NCBI RefSeq assembly: GCF_037975245.1
Contig: NC_092575.1
Location: 14,924,310-14,988,309 of the forward strand
DNA: 64,000 nucleotides
Direction of reading: 5' to 3'
From: Apostichopus japonicus
Taxonomy: Eukaryota > Echinodermata > Holothuroidea > Aspidochirotida > Stichopodidae
Part shown: piece after piece, positions 10,130 to 20,081 of the stretch
Numbering within the stretch: the stretch's first letter is position 1
Layout: every line of letters begins with the position of its first letter
Notes under the pieces: generated by a model
Database searches by the model: none
Seen by the model: the letters and a program-made list of their open reading frames with translations, nothing else
Told to the model about the DNA's origin: nothing
Made by a program: the position numbers and the translations under genes

Positions 10130-13100
10130 CTGAAAAGAGGGGAAGAAGAGTAAGAATATTTACAGGCTAAAAAAAAGAAGGCATGATTTGAAGCATTCAG
10201 TTAAAGAAATGATACAGAAATTGCAGTTGCCAACAGGTTTTAAAAAACACCAGTAACTGAAGTTGCATAGGAAATTTGATATGTAGCCATGACATGATGT
10301 CACATATCTCTAGGCAATCTTATTTCAAACAGAAGTTGATAAATTTGGTGTTCCTTATGACAAATGGTATCATATAAAAGTTGTAAGTTTGAAGGTTAAG
10401 TAGCCAGCCTAAAATGTGTAACATTTCAAATGTCTATAGAGATAACATACCAATACAAAGCAGTTTTAAGCTTTAGTAGCCAGCCCTCTAAACAGTGTTA
10501 CAAGTAATACATCAACATAACATACCAATACAAAGCAGTTGACATTGACAAGCCAAGTTACTAAGCAGCTCTCCTTTGTATGTGATTAAATTCCAAAGTC
10601 TTGGTCTTTTGATGGCTGTGATTGGTTGATTGCTGTACTTGGCATACCACTCCCTTTCAGTCTTGTACCAAACATTCTCCGACATAACAGATCCATCAGG
10701 TAGCAGCTCAGCTTCACTTGTTTCTGCCTAAATCAGATGGAGAGATGCAGTTACTGTGTATATGACACGTGTAAATATATGTAGTGGGCAAAATGGGTTA
10801 AAAATAGTGAGAGAAGTGACTTCTGATCCAACCAGGCTTGGGGTAATCGTAATCAGTAATCGTAATCGATTACATTTTTTGAAGTAATCGTAATCGATTA
10901 CTGTTGTGAAAATTACAAAGTAATCGTAATCGATTACAAGGGCAAAGTAATCGTAATCGTATTACATTTATGATTACAGTGAAATTTGAATGAGAAGGGC
11001 AAAATTAGTAGAAATGATTAAAACTAATTCTTACTATTGGCTTTTAGTGTGACCAAAGAAGTGTTCCTGCTTCTAGAATTTGGTGGATCAGAATTTGCTT
11101 TACCAGAGTTGAGCACTTTTTGATGAAAATAATTTACTTTTACTTTGGCCTTCCATGTCCCATGTACTGTGGAATGCCCCATTTCAAAGCTGTTTAGTTT
11201 TATTTTGGGTTATAATGTAAAAGAGTTTTTAGTTTTGCTGCTATGCAGAAATTATTAGTTTACAAAATATAGTGTTGCATGAAAATCTTCATTTGTTTTA
11301 CTTTAGTATATGTCTGTTTACTCTTTGTCTGTTTAAATTGTATTGTTACTGGACTTATGGGTTACACATCTTAAACGTGTTAAGGCATAAATGTGTAATG
11401 CCTGGTAGGAATTGTAGATATACAGTACTTCCACAATTTTGTCCGTACATACTGTAAATGCCCTTCCTTTGCCCTATTTCATTGCCCTATTTCCCAGCAG
11501 AGAGTTATATTAAACAGATATGCAGAGGATTGTGCAAGTAACCACAATGTAATCGTGATTGTAATCACGATTACACTACAATGTAATCGTAATCGATTAC
11601 TTCAACTTTAGGCTGTAATCAGAATCATACATTCTCAAGTAATCGTAATCGATTACATTCAGATGTAATCGCCCCAAGCCTGGATCCAACCGAAGCAAAG
11701 CAAAGGGCAGTTGGATTTGCATGGTTACAAAAGATTGACAATATTTGAATAAGTTTGATATTGTTGCTTACCTTGCCAGAAATCGACAGACAATTCTTTT
11801 GCGGTGTGATGACTCTTTCATCAATCAAGTCCTTGAGGGTCAGATGAGGTATACGTGCTGTCCTCCCAGATGTGGACTTATGCTGTGACGGGGTCATTTC
11901 TGTCGAAGTAGGATCCATTTCACTACTGTTAGTCACCTCATCATCGCTTTGTGTCTGAGTCAAGTTATTCCCTCCATCTTTGTTAAATTGGGATTCAGCA
12001 GTACCTTGGGTGATGGTTTGCATCCTCTCAGTGGGAATAGAAGAGAACTTCCCTACATCGTCGGAAGTGGTAGTACTCTCGTCTCCATTCGGTCCGATGC
12101 CTTCATCTTGACCAGTTACTTTCTCTCCAGTGTACAGGTTTGTTTCCATCATCTTGGAATAGAGTACACCCACTAGCTCTTTGTGAAGAGTCAACAATGA
12201 GAGAATCTGTTTCTGCTTGAAGCTCAAGCCCAACAGTTCCTCTTCCTTCTTCGGCTGACTTGTTGTCGTGGTTGTTGCTGCGTGTGAATGATGAAGGCTC
12301 AGGATTTTGTCTCTTTTCTGTTTCAAGGAGTTTGCTTCTGCTTTCATTTTCTCCTTCAGTGTAGACAACTTTTCTTTGAGATTCGATAAGACTGCTGTGT
12401 ACAAAAATTCATGACGAGATATTTTACTTGCATGTTACGAACAACTTTTCGATAATGATATGCATGGGCAGAACTCAACTTAGGAACCCCTTTTGAAAAT
12501 TTGTTTTGCACAAACAAACAAAATAGTTCAGTTTAGCTTAGAAAGAACTATTGACCTGTTACCCAGTGGCATCGCTAGACATTTCAATCTTGGGGGGCAC
12601 AGCACTTACTTAAGGGGGCTCAATGTTTATTTGTGAATGCCTTCCTTAGGGAGGGGTATAATGGGAGGGGGTGTCCCCTTCCCATTTGAGATATTTTTGA
12701 TTAATAAGGGTCCTTATATGCCGTCTGGTGCTATATTTTGCAACTTGAAGTAACTTTATGTTCAAGAATTTTGGGGGTTAGTCTGTCTGATATTTATGTT
12801 TTTAATTGAGGCAGATAAAGTTTTTGTTTGAGCATTTGTTTAACACTACAAATCACATCGGGGGGGGGGCACAATATTTAGGGGGAGGGCACGTGCCTGC
12901 CCAGGCCACCCCTTGGCAAATCTACTGCTGTTACCCAATCCCTGTATCTTTTGGATCAATACAAAAATGGTTTCTTATTCACTCTTTTGTTTTTGACACT
13001 GAATATAAACTATAACAGTGCTTTCTTTCGTTAGTACTATCTTGACTCTGCACTTCCTATAGTGGCCATGGATGTACAGCTAAACTTGTGCCACAATATG

Positions 13101-16100
13101 TTTGTTTTTTTGGTATTTTTTAAATTGTGCTTAATACTTATGTAGGATAGAGACTCTTTTGTACCCTCCCCTCCCCCTCCTTCCTCAAAGATCAGTATCA
13201 ATGTTGCCAAAAGTGTTTGAGGAGGGGGGGGGGGGTAATTGTAGGGCAGAACAGTGTTTGGGAGACACACATCTCTTTTCTATTTTTCTTGGCATATTTC
13301 ATTACCAAATTTAAAACAAGATGGTACCTACTGGAATCATCATTTTCTTTCAGTGCTGCTTCAACCTGTTTGTACTCCTCCAGTATGTGATCAATCTTGT
13401 TTGATTCGTCCTGTGTGGATCGAAGTAACTGCATCTCACAGGACTGAGGGTGTAAAGAATAAGAAAGAAAAAATGAATAAAGGGGGTATAGACAGTCTCT
13501 ACATATATACAATGACGGAGATCTCTCTAGCAAAGACTTAAATAATGAGATGTGGTTTTCAGATAGCAAAGTGGAAAAAAAAACATCCTTTAATGACATG
13601 TCATGTGCATTTGTCTGCTATTTGAATTTCATTTCACATCCTAGTGCTGCTTATTTGCTATAAATTTGCTATATATCTCAACACAGGCTCAGAGCTTACC
13701 GCCTGCTCTATCAACAGATCCTTGGCGTCTGCGTTGCCTGTGGGACCTTTGCCGTTTCCCTCATGTGTGGCTTTATCATCGTACACATGAGTCACATCAT
13801 CCCTGAGGTCCACATTGTTATTAGACATGGCAGCATTTGTGGGCTCCTTCTCTGATGTCCACGAGACTTTTTCTTTGGTTGATATTTCACCATCTTCACT
13901 ACTAAGCAGCTTCTCTTCTTTCTCTTTGCACCCGTCGTCTACTGCAGCGTTTCCTCTTGCATGACTATTCCCAGAGCAGTCTGTCCCTGTTTCCTTAGCT
14001 GTTAAAGGGAATGTGCCATCTGACTTGTATCCAGCCAGGCCGCCATTTTCTGGAACATCTTCATCCGATTGCTCTTTGCTAACCTGCTTTGACTTTGACT
14101 TTTCAGAGCCACCCGAGAGTTCGGTTCCTCCAACTGGCCGAGTGAGTGATTTAACCGAGCTCTGGATATCCTTTGCCTCATCCAGTTTACATGGTTGGTT
14201 ATCAACATCTCCACTGGCCTGTGTAATGCTATGTATAATTTTGTCAGTCAATGATGATAGTTGGTTTCTAGCCTCCTCTCCAGCTCCTGTTGATGACAAG
14301 TTGCCTCCGGTAATGAAAGACAGATCCAGCGAGGGACAACTACTCTGGTTGCTGGAAAACAATGCCTGTGAATATGCCCCAGGACCGTCTGTTATTTCGA
14401 GTCCCAAAGAGCTAGTTGCACTTAATAAAGCCAATGGTGGCAAAATAGTTTCATCTTTGTCAGCTAAAATGAAAAAAAGATAAAACAAAATTCACAGCAG
14501 ATTCTTTCTTCACAGACAAGAATAATTTTTCTGGGAAGAAAATTTACTTAGTGTCTTCATTTCCATTAGGATAGTTTACACTCACTATACAGAAGCCATG
14601 AAAAAGAGATCTTTTAAAATTATCAGCAGTACATGTAATTATTTATTGGAAGCCAGTCAATTAAACTTTGTACCAACTGTGAATAGTCATCCTAAAACTA
14701 TTGCATAATGTAGATATAGCATTAATGTTAACATAAACATTATGAAAAATAGATTCATCACTCTATTGAGTAATGCAGCAAATATTTCAAAAGAGAAAAA
14801 ATTAAACTTTGCGTCTACTGTGAATCGCCGACCTAACACTGTTGCAATTAAATAAAACACAGTAATGTTTACATGATCTTAATGAAAAAATAGATATAAA
14901 AACCAATTATGATCAATGAAAAATAGGATGACATTCAAAAAATGAAACTCTGGAGTATGTAATAAATTAATGTTTAATAGACACATAACTAAACTCACTG
15001 TCTGAAGGTGGCAAGAACGATTTTCTTGGTGGTGTGAAAACTGGTGAGTGGTGATAATTTTGAACAGGCTTGAATAAGGGAAACTGTAGAAGACCAGCAT
15101 CTTTACTGCAGCTGAAAACAACCAGAAATTATTTCAGGCTCTTGAGAGACTTATGCTTGCAGTTAATTTTAGAATCAAAAATAAAAATTAAGAAGAGGGA
15201 ATTCAGTGGTGGAGCTAGGAGTATTGGTCAGGGGGGCGAGAATGATCTGTAGGGGCACTTTCTAAGCGGAGCGCCACCACAGGTTGGCGCGGAGCGTACA
15301 AAAATATTTTGAGTAAAGATACTCCCTAGATCGCCGGAAATAACCCTTTCCGGGCCTGCTAATTTGCAGATAAACGAAGAATAAATAGGTGTCATCGCCA
15401 TTTGTGACAACTCAGAAGTTTATATGGATGTTGAAACTTTGAAAACCCTGTACAGTTCTTGGAAATAGTTTTGTACAACGGAAGTGCCGATAAATTAAAG
15501 ACCGCCGTTAGAGCATTTTGTCAGAAAATTACACCAACAAATTGTGACAAATGTCAATAGGGAGATGAGAGCACAATAAAATAGTCAATAATCGCGAATG
15601 AGTAAAAAGTGGTAAAAAGCTGAAAAGGACGCCAACAGTCTATTTGAGTCCGTCAGGGGGCGCATCCGCCCCCCCCCCCTGACTGTATGGACGCTCTGCC
15701 ACTGTTTTACCTGGATATGGTCTAGCTCACCACACATCTTATGGGCACATTCACATGTGATAAGGAGATAAGTGTCATTGATTAGAATTGACCATACAGT
15801 TGTTTTGAATTATAAAACCTCTATGTGGCGAAATGTCTGAATAAGAATAGAGGACTTTATCATGGATTTCATAACATTTTTGAACATCTGACTTGTTTAT
15901 ATACACATACAACTTATTACAAGGCAGAAAAATCAGCTAAAGCTATGTAAATACATTGAAACAATGATAATTATTCTCTGGTGTCCAAATATATTAGAGT
16001 GATTTGAAGAAATTATTTTGTTAAGAGTGTAATAATTCACTGGGGCTTCCTAAGTTACTTCACAACATTTTAATTCTTTGTTAATTTACCTTGAGTAACT

Positions 16101-16972
16101 TTTGTTGCAAGGAGACTTTCCTGGATGTTTTTCCTCTTCATCTGCAAAATTAAAACATCCAAATGTTGCAAAAATAAATCCTTAGAACACAAGCCTTTTA
16201 GGACAAAAAGCAAAACCTTGCGTAATTAACAATCTATTTCCTTCTTGATAGTTGTAAATACTTGGCAGTTGCTTACCCTGATTCTGGGGTGTCTGCCCAC
16301 ACTGTTTTTTCTGTTGTTTAAATTCAAAATCTGCAGGTGTGTCTCTTTTGATAAGTCTGTCTAAGCTGTGAAAGTATCACCAGAAACGAAAGTCTAAGGA
16401 GAAACTTTGAGCTAAAAATATTGTTAATGTGAAACAAAGTAAAAAGGGTAGGCTAGACCTAGGCTAGATTAACGTTAGGACTAAAGGCTTGCCCTAACTT
16501 AAGTTAGGCTAGTCAACAATTAGAAGAGAATGTCACAACTAATAGTTCATTTGTGATTTACTGGAAATTAAACATCATACTGATTTTCCTTTATAAATTG
16601 TCACATCTATGTCACTCGGCAGAACCAAATAACAATATTCAAAAATCCGAATGACCTCTGTAGCCTAACGTGAGGACTGTATCATACATGTTGGACGTAA
16701 TCTAAAGTAATGACGCACACATGCAATACAGAGGAAGATTTACTTAGCCTAACTTAGGCCTAATAGAAACTTATACTGTACAACTGGCGTACAGTAATAC
16801 GAATAAGCTTAATATCCGACAAGCATTTGGTAAACATCATCAAAAAATCTAACAATTCAAGTCCACCGAGAATTGACGGTGATGGAGTTCTCGCCGACTC
16901 GACTGAATTTGCAACCACACTATTATCAGTTTCACTCCCAGACTCATCTTCGTCAGTTGACCGGTCGTCCAT
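9837..16972 (-). CDS. RAMA-domain protein, possibly ANKRD31-like; about nine coding exons
   Basis: Exons (minus strand order): 16972-16782 (3' edge uncertain), 16365-16277, 16141-16090, 15111-14999, 14463-13700, 13443-13332, 12394-11772, 10727-10526, 10129-9837. Phases agree and give about 812 aa. The N terminus is acidic (MDDRSTDEDESGSETD); residues 150-403 are Ser/Asp/Glu-rich and probably disordered; a short coiled coil spans about 410-475. Residues ~622-705 fit a RAMA domain: LTLKDLIDERVITP, a short L-x-I-x-G strand, AELLPDGSV, W-Y then W, and a final W-N-L-I-T-Y-K-G. The C-terminal tail (IYLIGNDELFP, GFW at 787-789) is also structured-looking. In animals a RAMA domain occurs in MPND and ANKRD31. 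No MPN domain or ankyrin repeat is seen. The ANKRD31 link is a hypothesis from the RAMA domain plus a C-terminal REC114-binding-like tail. Confidence 0.7.
10526..10727 (-). CDS. RAMA gene, exon 8 (second half of the RAMA domain)
   Basis: Acceptor CTGATTTAG|GCAGAA, donor ATTG|GTATGT (phase 1). It encodes AELLPDGSVMSENVWY and RPRLWNLITYKGELLSN, matching the DG-turn and the closing W-x-x-I-x-Y-x-G strand of RAMA domains. Confidence 0.85.
10825..11690. mobile_element. hAT-like non-autonomous element with TAATCGTAATCGATTA subterminal repeats
   Basis: The element is 10833-11682 (850 bp) and is flanked by an exact 8-bp duplication GATCCAAC (10825-10832 and 11683-11690). The termini are CAGGCTTGGGG and CCCCAAGCCTG. 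Repeats of GTAATCGTAATCGATTAC fill both subterminal regions in opposite orientations (10851-10975 and 11550-11670). There is no transposase frame. It sits in the intron between exons 8 and 7 of the RAMA gene. Confidence 0.9.
11772..12394 (-). CDS. RAMA gene, exon 7 (coiled coil, linker, start of RAMA domain)
   Basis: The acceptor is TTTTGTACACAG; an alternative CAG 3 nt further in would drop one codon. The donor is AAG|GTAAGC, phase 0. It encodes a Lys/Leu-rich coiled coil (LKEKLSTLKEKMK), a Thr-run, an acidic Ser/Thr linker and, at the end, HLTLKDLIDERVITP, the first helix of the RAMA domain. Confidence 0.88.
12556..12935. mobile_element. hAT-like MITE (364 bp), CAGTGG...CTACTG ends
   Basis: The element is 12564-12927, flanked by an exact 8-bp duplication CTGTTACC (12556-12563 and 12928-12935). 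Internal G-rich tracts near both ends read GGGGGGCACA in one orientation. It is non-coding and lies between exons 7 and 6 of the RAMA gene. Confidence 0.85.
13332..13443 (-). CDS. RAMA gene, exon 6
   Basis: Acceptor TTTACACCCTCAG, donor TCCA|GTAGGT (phase 1). It encodes 37 residues that are clearly heptad-like (IDHILEEYKQVEAALKEN) and begin the coiled coil continued in exon 7. Confidence 0.8.
13700..14463 (-). CDS. RAMA gene, exon 5 (large low-complexity exon)
   Basis: Acceptor TTTTTTTCATTTTAG, donor GCG|GTAAGC (phase 0); 254 residues. It is rich in Ser, Thr, Gly, Asp, Glu and Lys, with many SD/SE and TP/SQ-like motifs and no domain I recognise. It is probably a disordered linker between the N-terminal acidic part and the coiled coil. 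Confidence 0.85.
14999..15111 (-). CDS. RAMA gene, exon 4
   Basis: Acceptor TGTTTTCAG, donor GACA|GTGAGT. It encodes 37 residues, basic and proline-rich (FPLFKP, SPVFTPPRKS). The phase fits both neighbours. Confidence 0.8.
15204..15704. mobile_element. MITE-like element with CAGTGG...CCACTG ends
   Basis: The left end CAGTGGTGGAGC and the complement of the right end (CAGTGGCAGAGC) form a terminal inverted repeat. Inside, the block around 15270-15355 (GGCGCGGAGCGTACAAAAATAT onward, including TTTCCGGGCCT) is a diverged complement of part of the 21988 and 50038 elements. G and C runs flank both ends. I could not find a target-site duplication. Confidence 0.6.
16090..16141 (-). CDS. RAMA gene, exon 3
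   Basis: 52 nt between TTTTGCAG and AG|GTAAAT. It encodes EEEKHPGKSPCNKSYS plus split codons at both sides. It is short and is supported by exact phase agreement with exons 2 and 4. Confidence 0.68.
16277..16365 (-). CDS. RAMA gene, exon 2
   Basis: Acceptor TACTTTCACAG, donor CAGG|GTAAGC. It encodes LDRLIKRDTPADFEF and a Gln/Lys-rich end. Only one frame is open and it needs a phase-2 donor upstream. Confidence 0.72.
16782..16972 (-). CDS. RAMA gene, first coding exon (donor uncertain)
   Basis: The ATG is at 16972-16970; the peptide starts MDDRSTDEDESGSETD and continues LGGLELLDFLMMF. Phase 2 is needed to join exon 2. The phase-2 GT sites here (after 16782, after 16821) are weak, so the 3' edge may differ or a small exon may be missing. 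A possible leader acceptor (TTTCACAG) lies 3 nt upstream of the ATG. Confidence 0.55.
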
Positions 16973-18493
16973 ATTCTGTGAAATTTTAACACATTAACTT
17001 GTTAGACGACGGCAGCAATCTATATATGATCGGGTAAACTGTGTGGATTACGTCATTATATTGTAACTACTGCACTAAGTCTTAGCAAAGATTCTAGTCT
17101 TAGAAAGACGCTACCGTGTTTTGAACCTCATATTGTAACCAATTCTCAAACCAAAACAGACACATATTCAATTGCTTCAACACAGTTTTGAATAGTTATG
17201 TCCTCACAAAACGTGCAAGAAAGTGTGTTATCCCTGCTCTATATCAAATATAAATTTTATCTGTGAGCGTTAACTGAAATATCGCCCTCTAATTTTCAAG
17301 TACGCTTTCGTTGACAGATAAATTTTCAAGAGCTTTTCACTTTGATAGTGTAAAACAACATATAGTATAGACAATGCGGTATTTGACGCCGAAATCGTAG
17401 GCGGAGTTGCAATAAAGCCAAAGTAAACTCCCAGACGGGAATGCCCACTGAAAGCGTACGAGGCATTGGTTAATGGAAGGAGTTGTTAAATTTGTCCAAG
17501 ACTGGGTTACGAATTGGCAATACTACAAGTATAGGTTATTTTTAAAATTTGTTTCCCTTTAATATGCCAACACTTCATGAGAAATATTGAAATGTAGAAA
17601 ATTGAATTACACCTAATGAGGTTACTGAATAAAATTGATCCTAAGCGAGATGGTTTTCCATATTGGATTTTCTATACTAAAAGAACGGTACATTTTAAAG
17701 ATTTACGAGCTGGGACAAGTGACCAGCTAAAGACAACAATTACAACTATATATCAGGGGGGGGGAGATCGAGGGGGGGGGAGATAATAGTATAAAAATAA
17801 GCGCGATTTCGATTTCGATGTGTTAAGTTACTGTGGAAGGCCTTGTTTAATTCAGTTTTATATATTTTTTATTTTCGTAAAAGTTGATTCATTCACTCTT
17901 GATAATTCATTTTCTAATTTTTTCCAAGTTTCAATAAAATTATTTCCCCTGTGGCCGGAATCATGATTATGCTTTGTCTAAATATCTCTAAAGTTTCATG
18001 TGAATATATTTTTGTCTTGGCTGTACGTACTAAGAACAAGTTCTAATGAGTTCAGATTCTATGCATAATCTATTTTGTGCATTTTCAGTTTCAGTAGAAT
18101 CGGTGATCAGCAGTTGCTATACATAACTGTAAACGTTGTAATGTACATTAATATAAATAGGGTACACCTACTAAAATAATTAATTAATCGAAAAAATATA
18201 GTTTCTTAATAAAACCCATTGATATATCGGTGCGTCAGGTGACGTTAAACCAGGCATATCACTCAATATCCATTTCATGGTTATAGAAAACCGTATTCCT
18301 TTTAGTAACCAGTTCATTGGTCTTCTTCGAAAGTACTTTAAGACCGCCCCCCCCCCAATGGCTGCAATAAAATATATATTTAAATGAAAAATAATGCAAA
18401 GTCAGGACAGACAATTAACAAGAAAACTAAATTCTGAAAAATCCGTGCAGGAAATTGTTGCGTCATGCAGGATTCGCAGAGGAAACGGGTAAC

Positions 18494-18501
18494 TGACGTC
18501 A
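18494..18501. promoter_or_regulatory. Candidate CRE (ATF/CREB) site
   Basis: A perfect TGACGTCA palindrome 1.35 kb upstream of the SWAP70 start codon and 1.5 kb upstream of the RAMA gene ATG. A half-matching TACGTCA lies near 17050. An 8-mer can occur by chance in this much sequence. Confidence 0.2.
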
Positions 18502-18744
18502 CATTTATACATCCGCTTTCTGGTTCTTACCGAACCGGGTGTACCTGCGAAATCTTTCACGTTAAAATAGGAAGCTATATACACCACAACAATTCATGTT
18601 TACCCGTGTATAGGTGTCAATGACACGGAACAAAGCCCGGCACAGAACTCCGGTACAGAACAGGTTATATAGCCTATATGTAGAAACATATTCAGCAGCC
18701 TGAGACGTGACGTATGTATCATGTGGCCTATGTATACGTGTTTA

Positions 18745-19008
18745 CATAGGCGTGGGATGCGGGGAGGGGGGGTATGGGGGTATGCAGCCCCCAACCAAAT
18801 ATTATTGTGAAAAATCCGGCAATATGCTGAGAATTTTTCCGGCACCTACTAAAAGAATGCGGCATGCGATGTAATAACCAATGCATGCCTATATGATATG
18901 TGTACATTCACAAGTTGAACGCGCGCTCCCGCGAAAAATAATTGGTTATATTTTTCGGGCAAGTTTAACAGCCCCCCCCCCCAATCAAATTGGGCACTTA
19001 CGCCTATG
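18745..19008. mobile_element. Old MITE, CATAGGCGT...ACGCCTATG ends
   Basis: Terminal inverted repeats CATAGGCGT and ACGCCTATG; the flanking octamers match at 6 of 8 positions. The interior (GCGCGC near the middle, an AAAAATAT stretch, and C runs before the end) is a reverse-oriented relative of the element at 43949-44302. Confidence 0.65.
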
Positions 19009-19844
19009 TGTGTATAATGCCACGTCGTATACGTATATGATGGTGTAATTTGAGTTGATTGTTTCTTGAAGATTTGCAGTCTTCAGATGAGCCGACATTA
19101 TTCATGTTTTGATGAGCAACGATAATCCTATTTATTTAGGTAGCATTAAACAAACTTACATTTGAATATCAATCCACACGAAGATCGACATAATTTTTCA
19201 AAAGGCTTCGGTAATCGTCATTAAAAGTGACCACATTTCAAGCTATTATGTCTTTTATTTGATTTATTTAAACTTTATTTTAAGAGGGTAGCTCGTTTAG
19301 CAATAGCTAACTTTCAACGAGGCCCTCTAATAAGACATATATAATAATATAAAATTTATGAAAATTTAAGAAGTCATAAATACATTAATAATGCTTAATA
19401 AAATAGTTAAAACGTGTACAGAGTAAAGAAAATTAAGACATTTGGTAAAAATAAAAGTGAAGCCCGGGAATAAAATGAACCAGTTACTTTTAGGGATAGG
19501 TTTTACTGTGGTGAGTTCGAATGAAAGTTTGATAAGTTTGAGCATTTCCATTTCACATTAAACACCGTTTTGTTTCTTGGAAATCTGCATGCCGCCCTGT
19601 CCTATAGTGGGCGTGGCTTTCACTTTTCTTAGCTTTTAGTAAACTGTGCGCGTACTTCTACACTATTCATCGCACGAAGCTCGTTTGTTTACAATAGATC
19701 AATGATTGATGTGATGTCACATGTGATGCGAGAAGACCTTCCAAGTAAAACAACATGATGACAAAGTTGACCTGAGTAATATGTCGGTGAAACGCGAACG
19801 CTACGTCCTTATTACTACAGCTATTGTTTACTTAACTAAATACG

Positions 19845-20081
19845 ATGTCTGCTCAACGCCACAAAGGAGCTGCATTGGGACGCCTTTCTGTTGTAAAACG
19901 TAGCACGTCAATTCCAACAAGTGAAAGAACTAAAACAGACGACGAAAATTTCAACAAGTTACGATTGTTGGATATCAGCGAAATGGCCTACCGTCCGGAG
20001 TACGTTGTTAGGTGGTTGTGGTACGCGTTCGGCGCACTTGACGACCGTTCGCAAGGTCGATTGTCAAAAATGCAGTTGAAG
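19845..20081 (+). CDS. SWAP70: SWAP70 coding exon 1
   Basis: The ATG is at 19845 and 79 codons run to AAG|GTGAGA. Residues 47-79 (YVVRWLWYAFGALDD ... LSKMQLK) align with the start of human SWAP70/DEF6. The first 46 residues are extra and basic/Ser-Thr-rich. A second in-frame ATG at 19983 corresponds to the vertebrate start and could be used instead. Confidence 0.88.

Larger units (their letters stand above)
16973..19844. other. Head-to-head intergenic region between the RAMA gene and SWAP70
   Basis: 2.9 kb with no gene. It should hold both promoters. Seen in it: G-rich tracts at 17756-17785, an old MITE at 18745-19008, and a perfect palindromic TGACGTCA at 18494-18501. No TATA box or CpG-island-like stretch is obvious. 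Confidence 0.45.

Noticed and set aside
11625-11771. Extension of RAMA gene exon 7 past 11772
   Set aside because: The frame stays open for 49 codons after the GTAAGC donor but runs into the hAT-like element; splicing to exon 8 restores the RAMA domain.
14013-14483. 156-codon plus-strand open frame
   Set aside because: It is the shadow of exon 5 of the RAMA gene on the opposite strand. The minus-strand reading has matching splice sites and phases; this one does not.
16440-16765. Telomere-type TTAGGC repeats
   Set aside because: The hexamers are not in tandem arrays and mix with GCCTAA on the same strand, so this is not an interstitial telomere.
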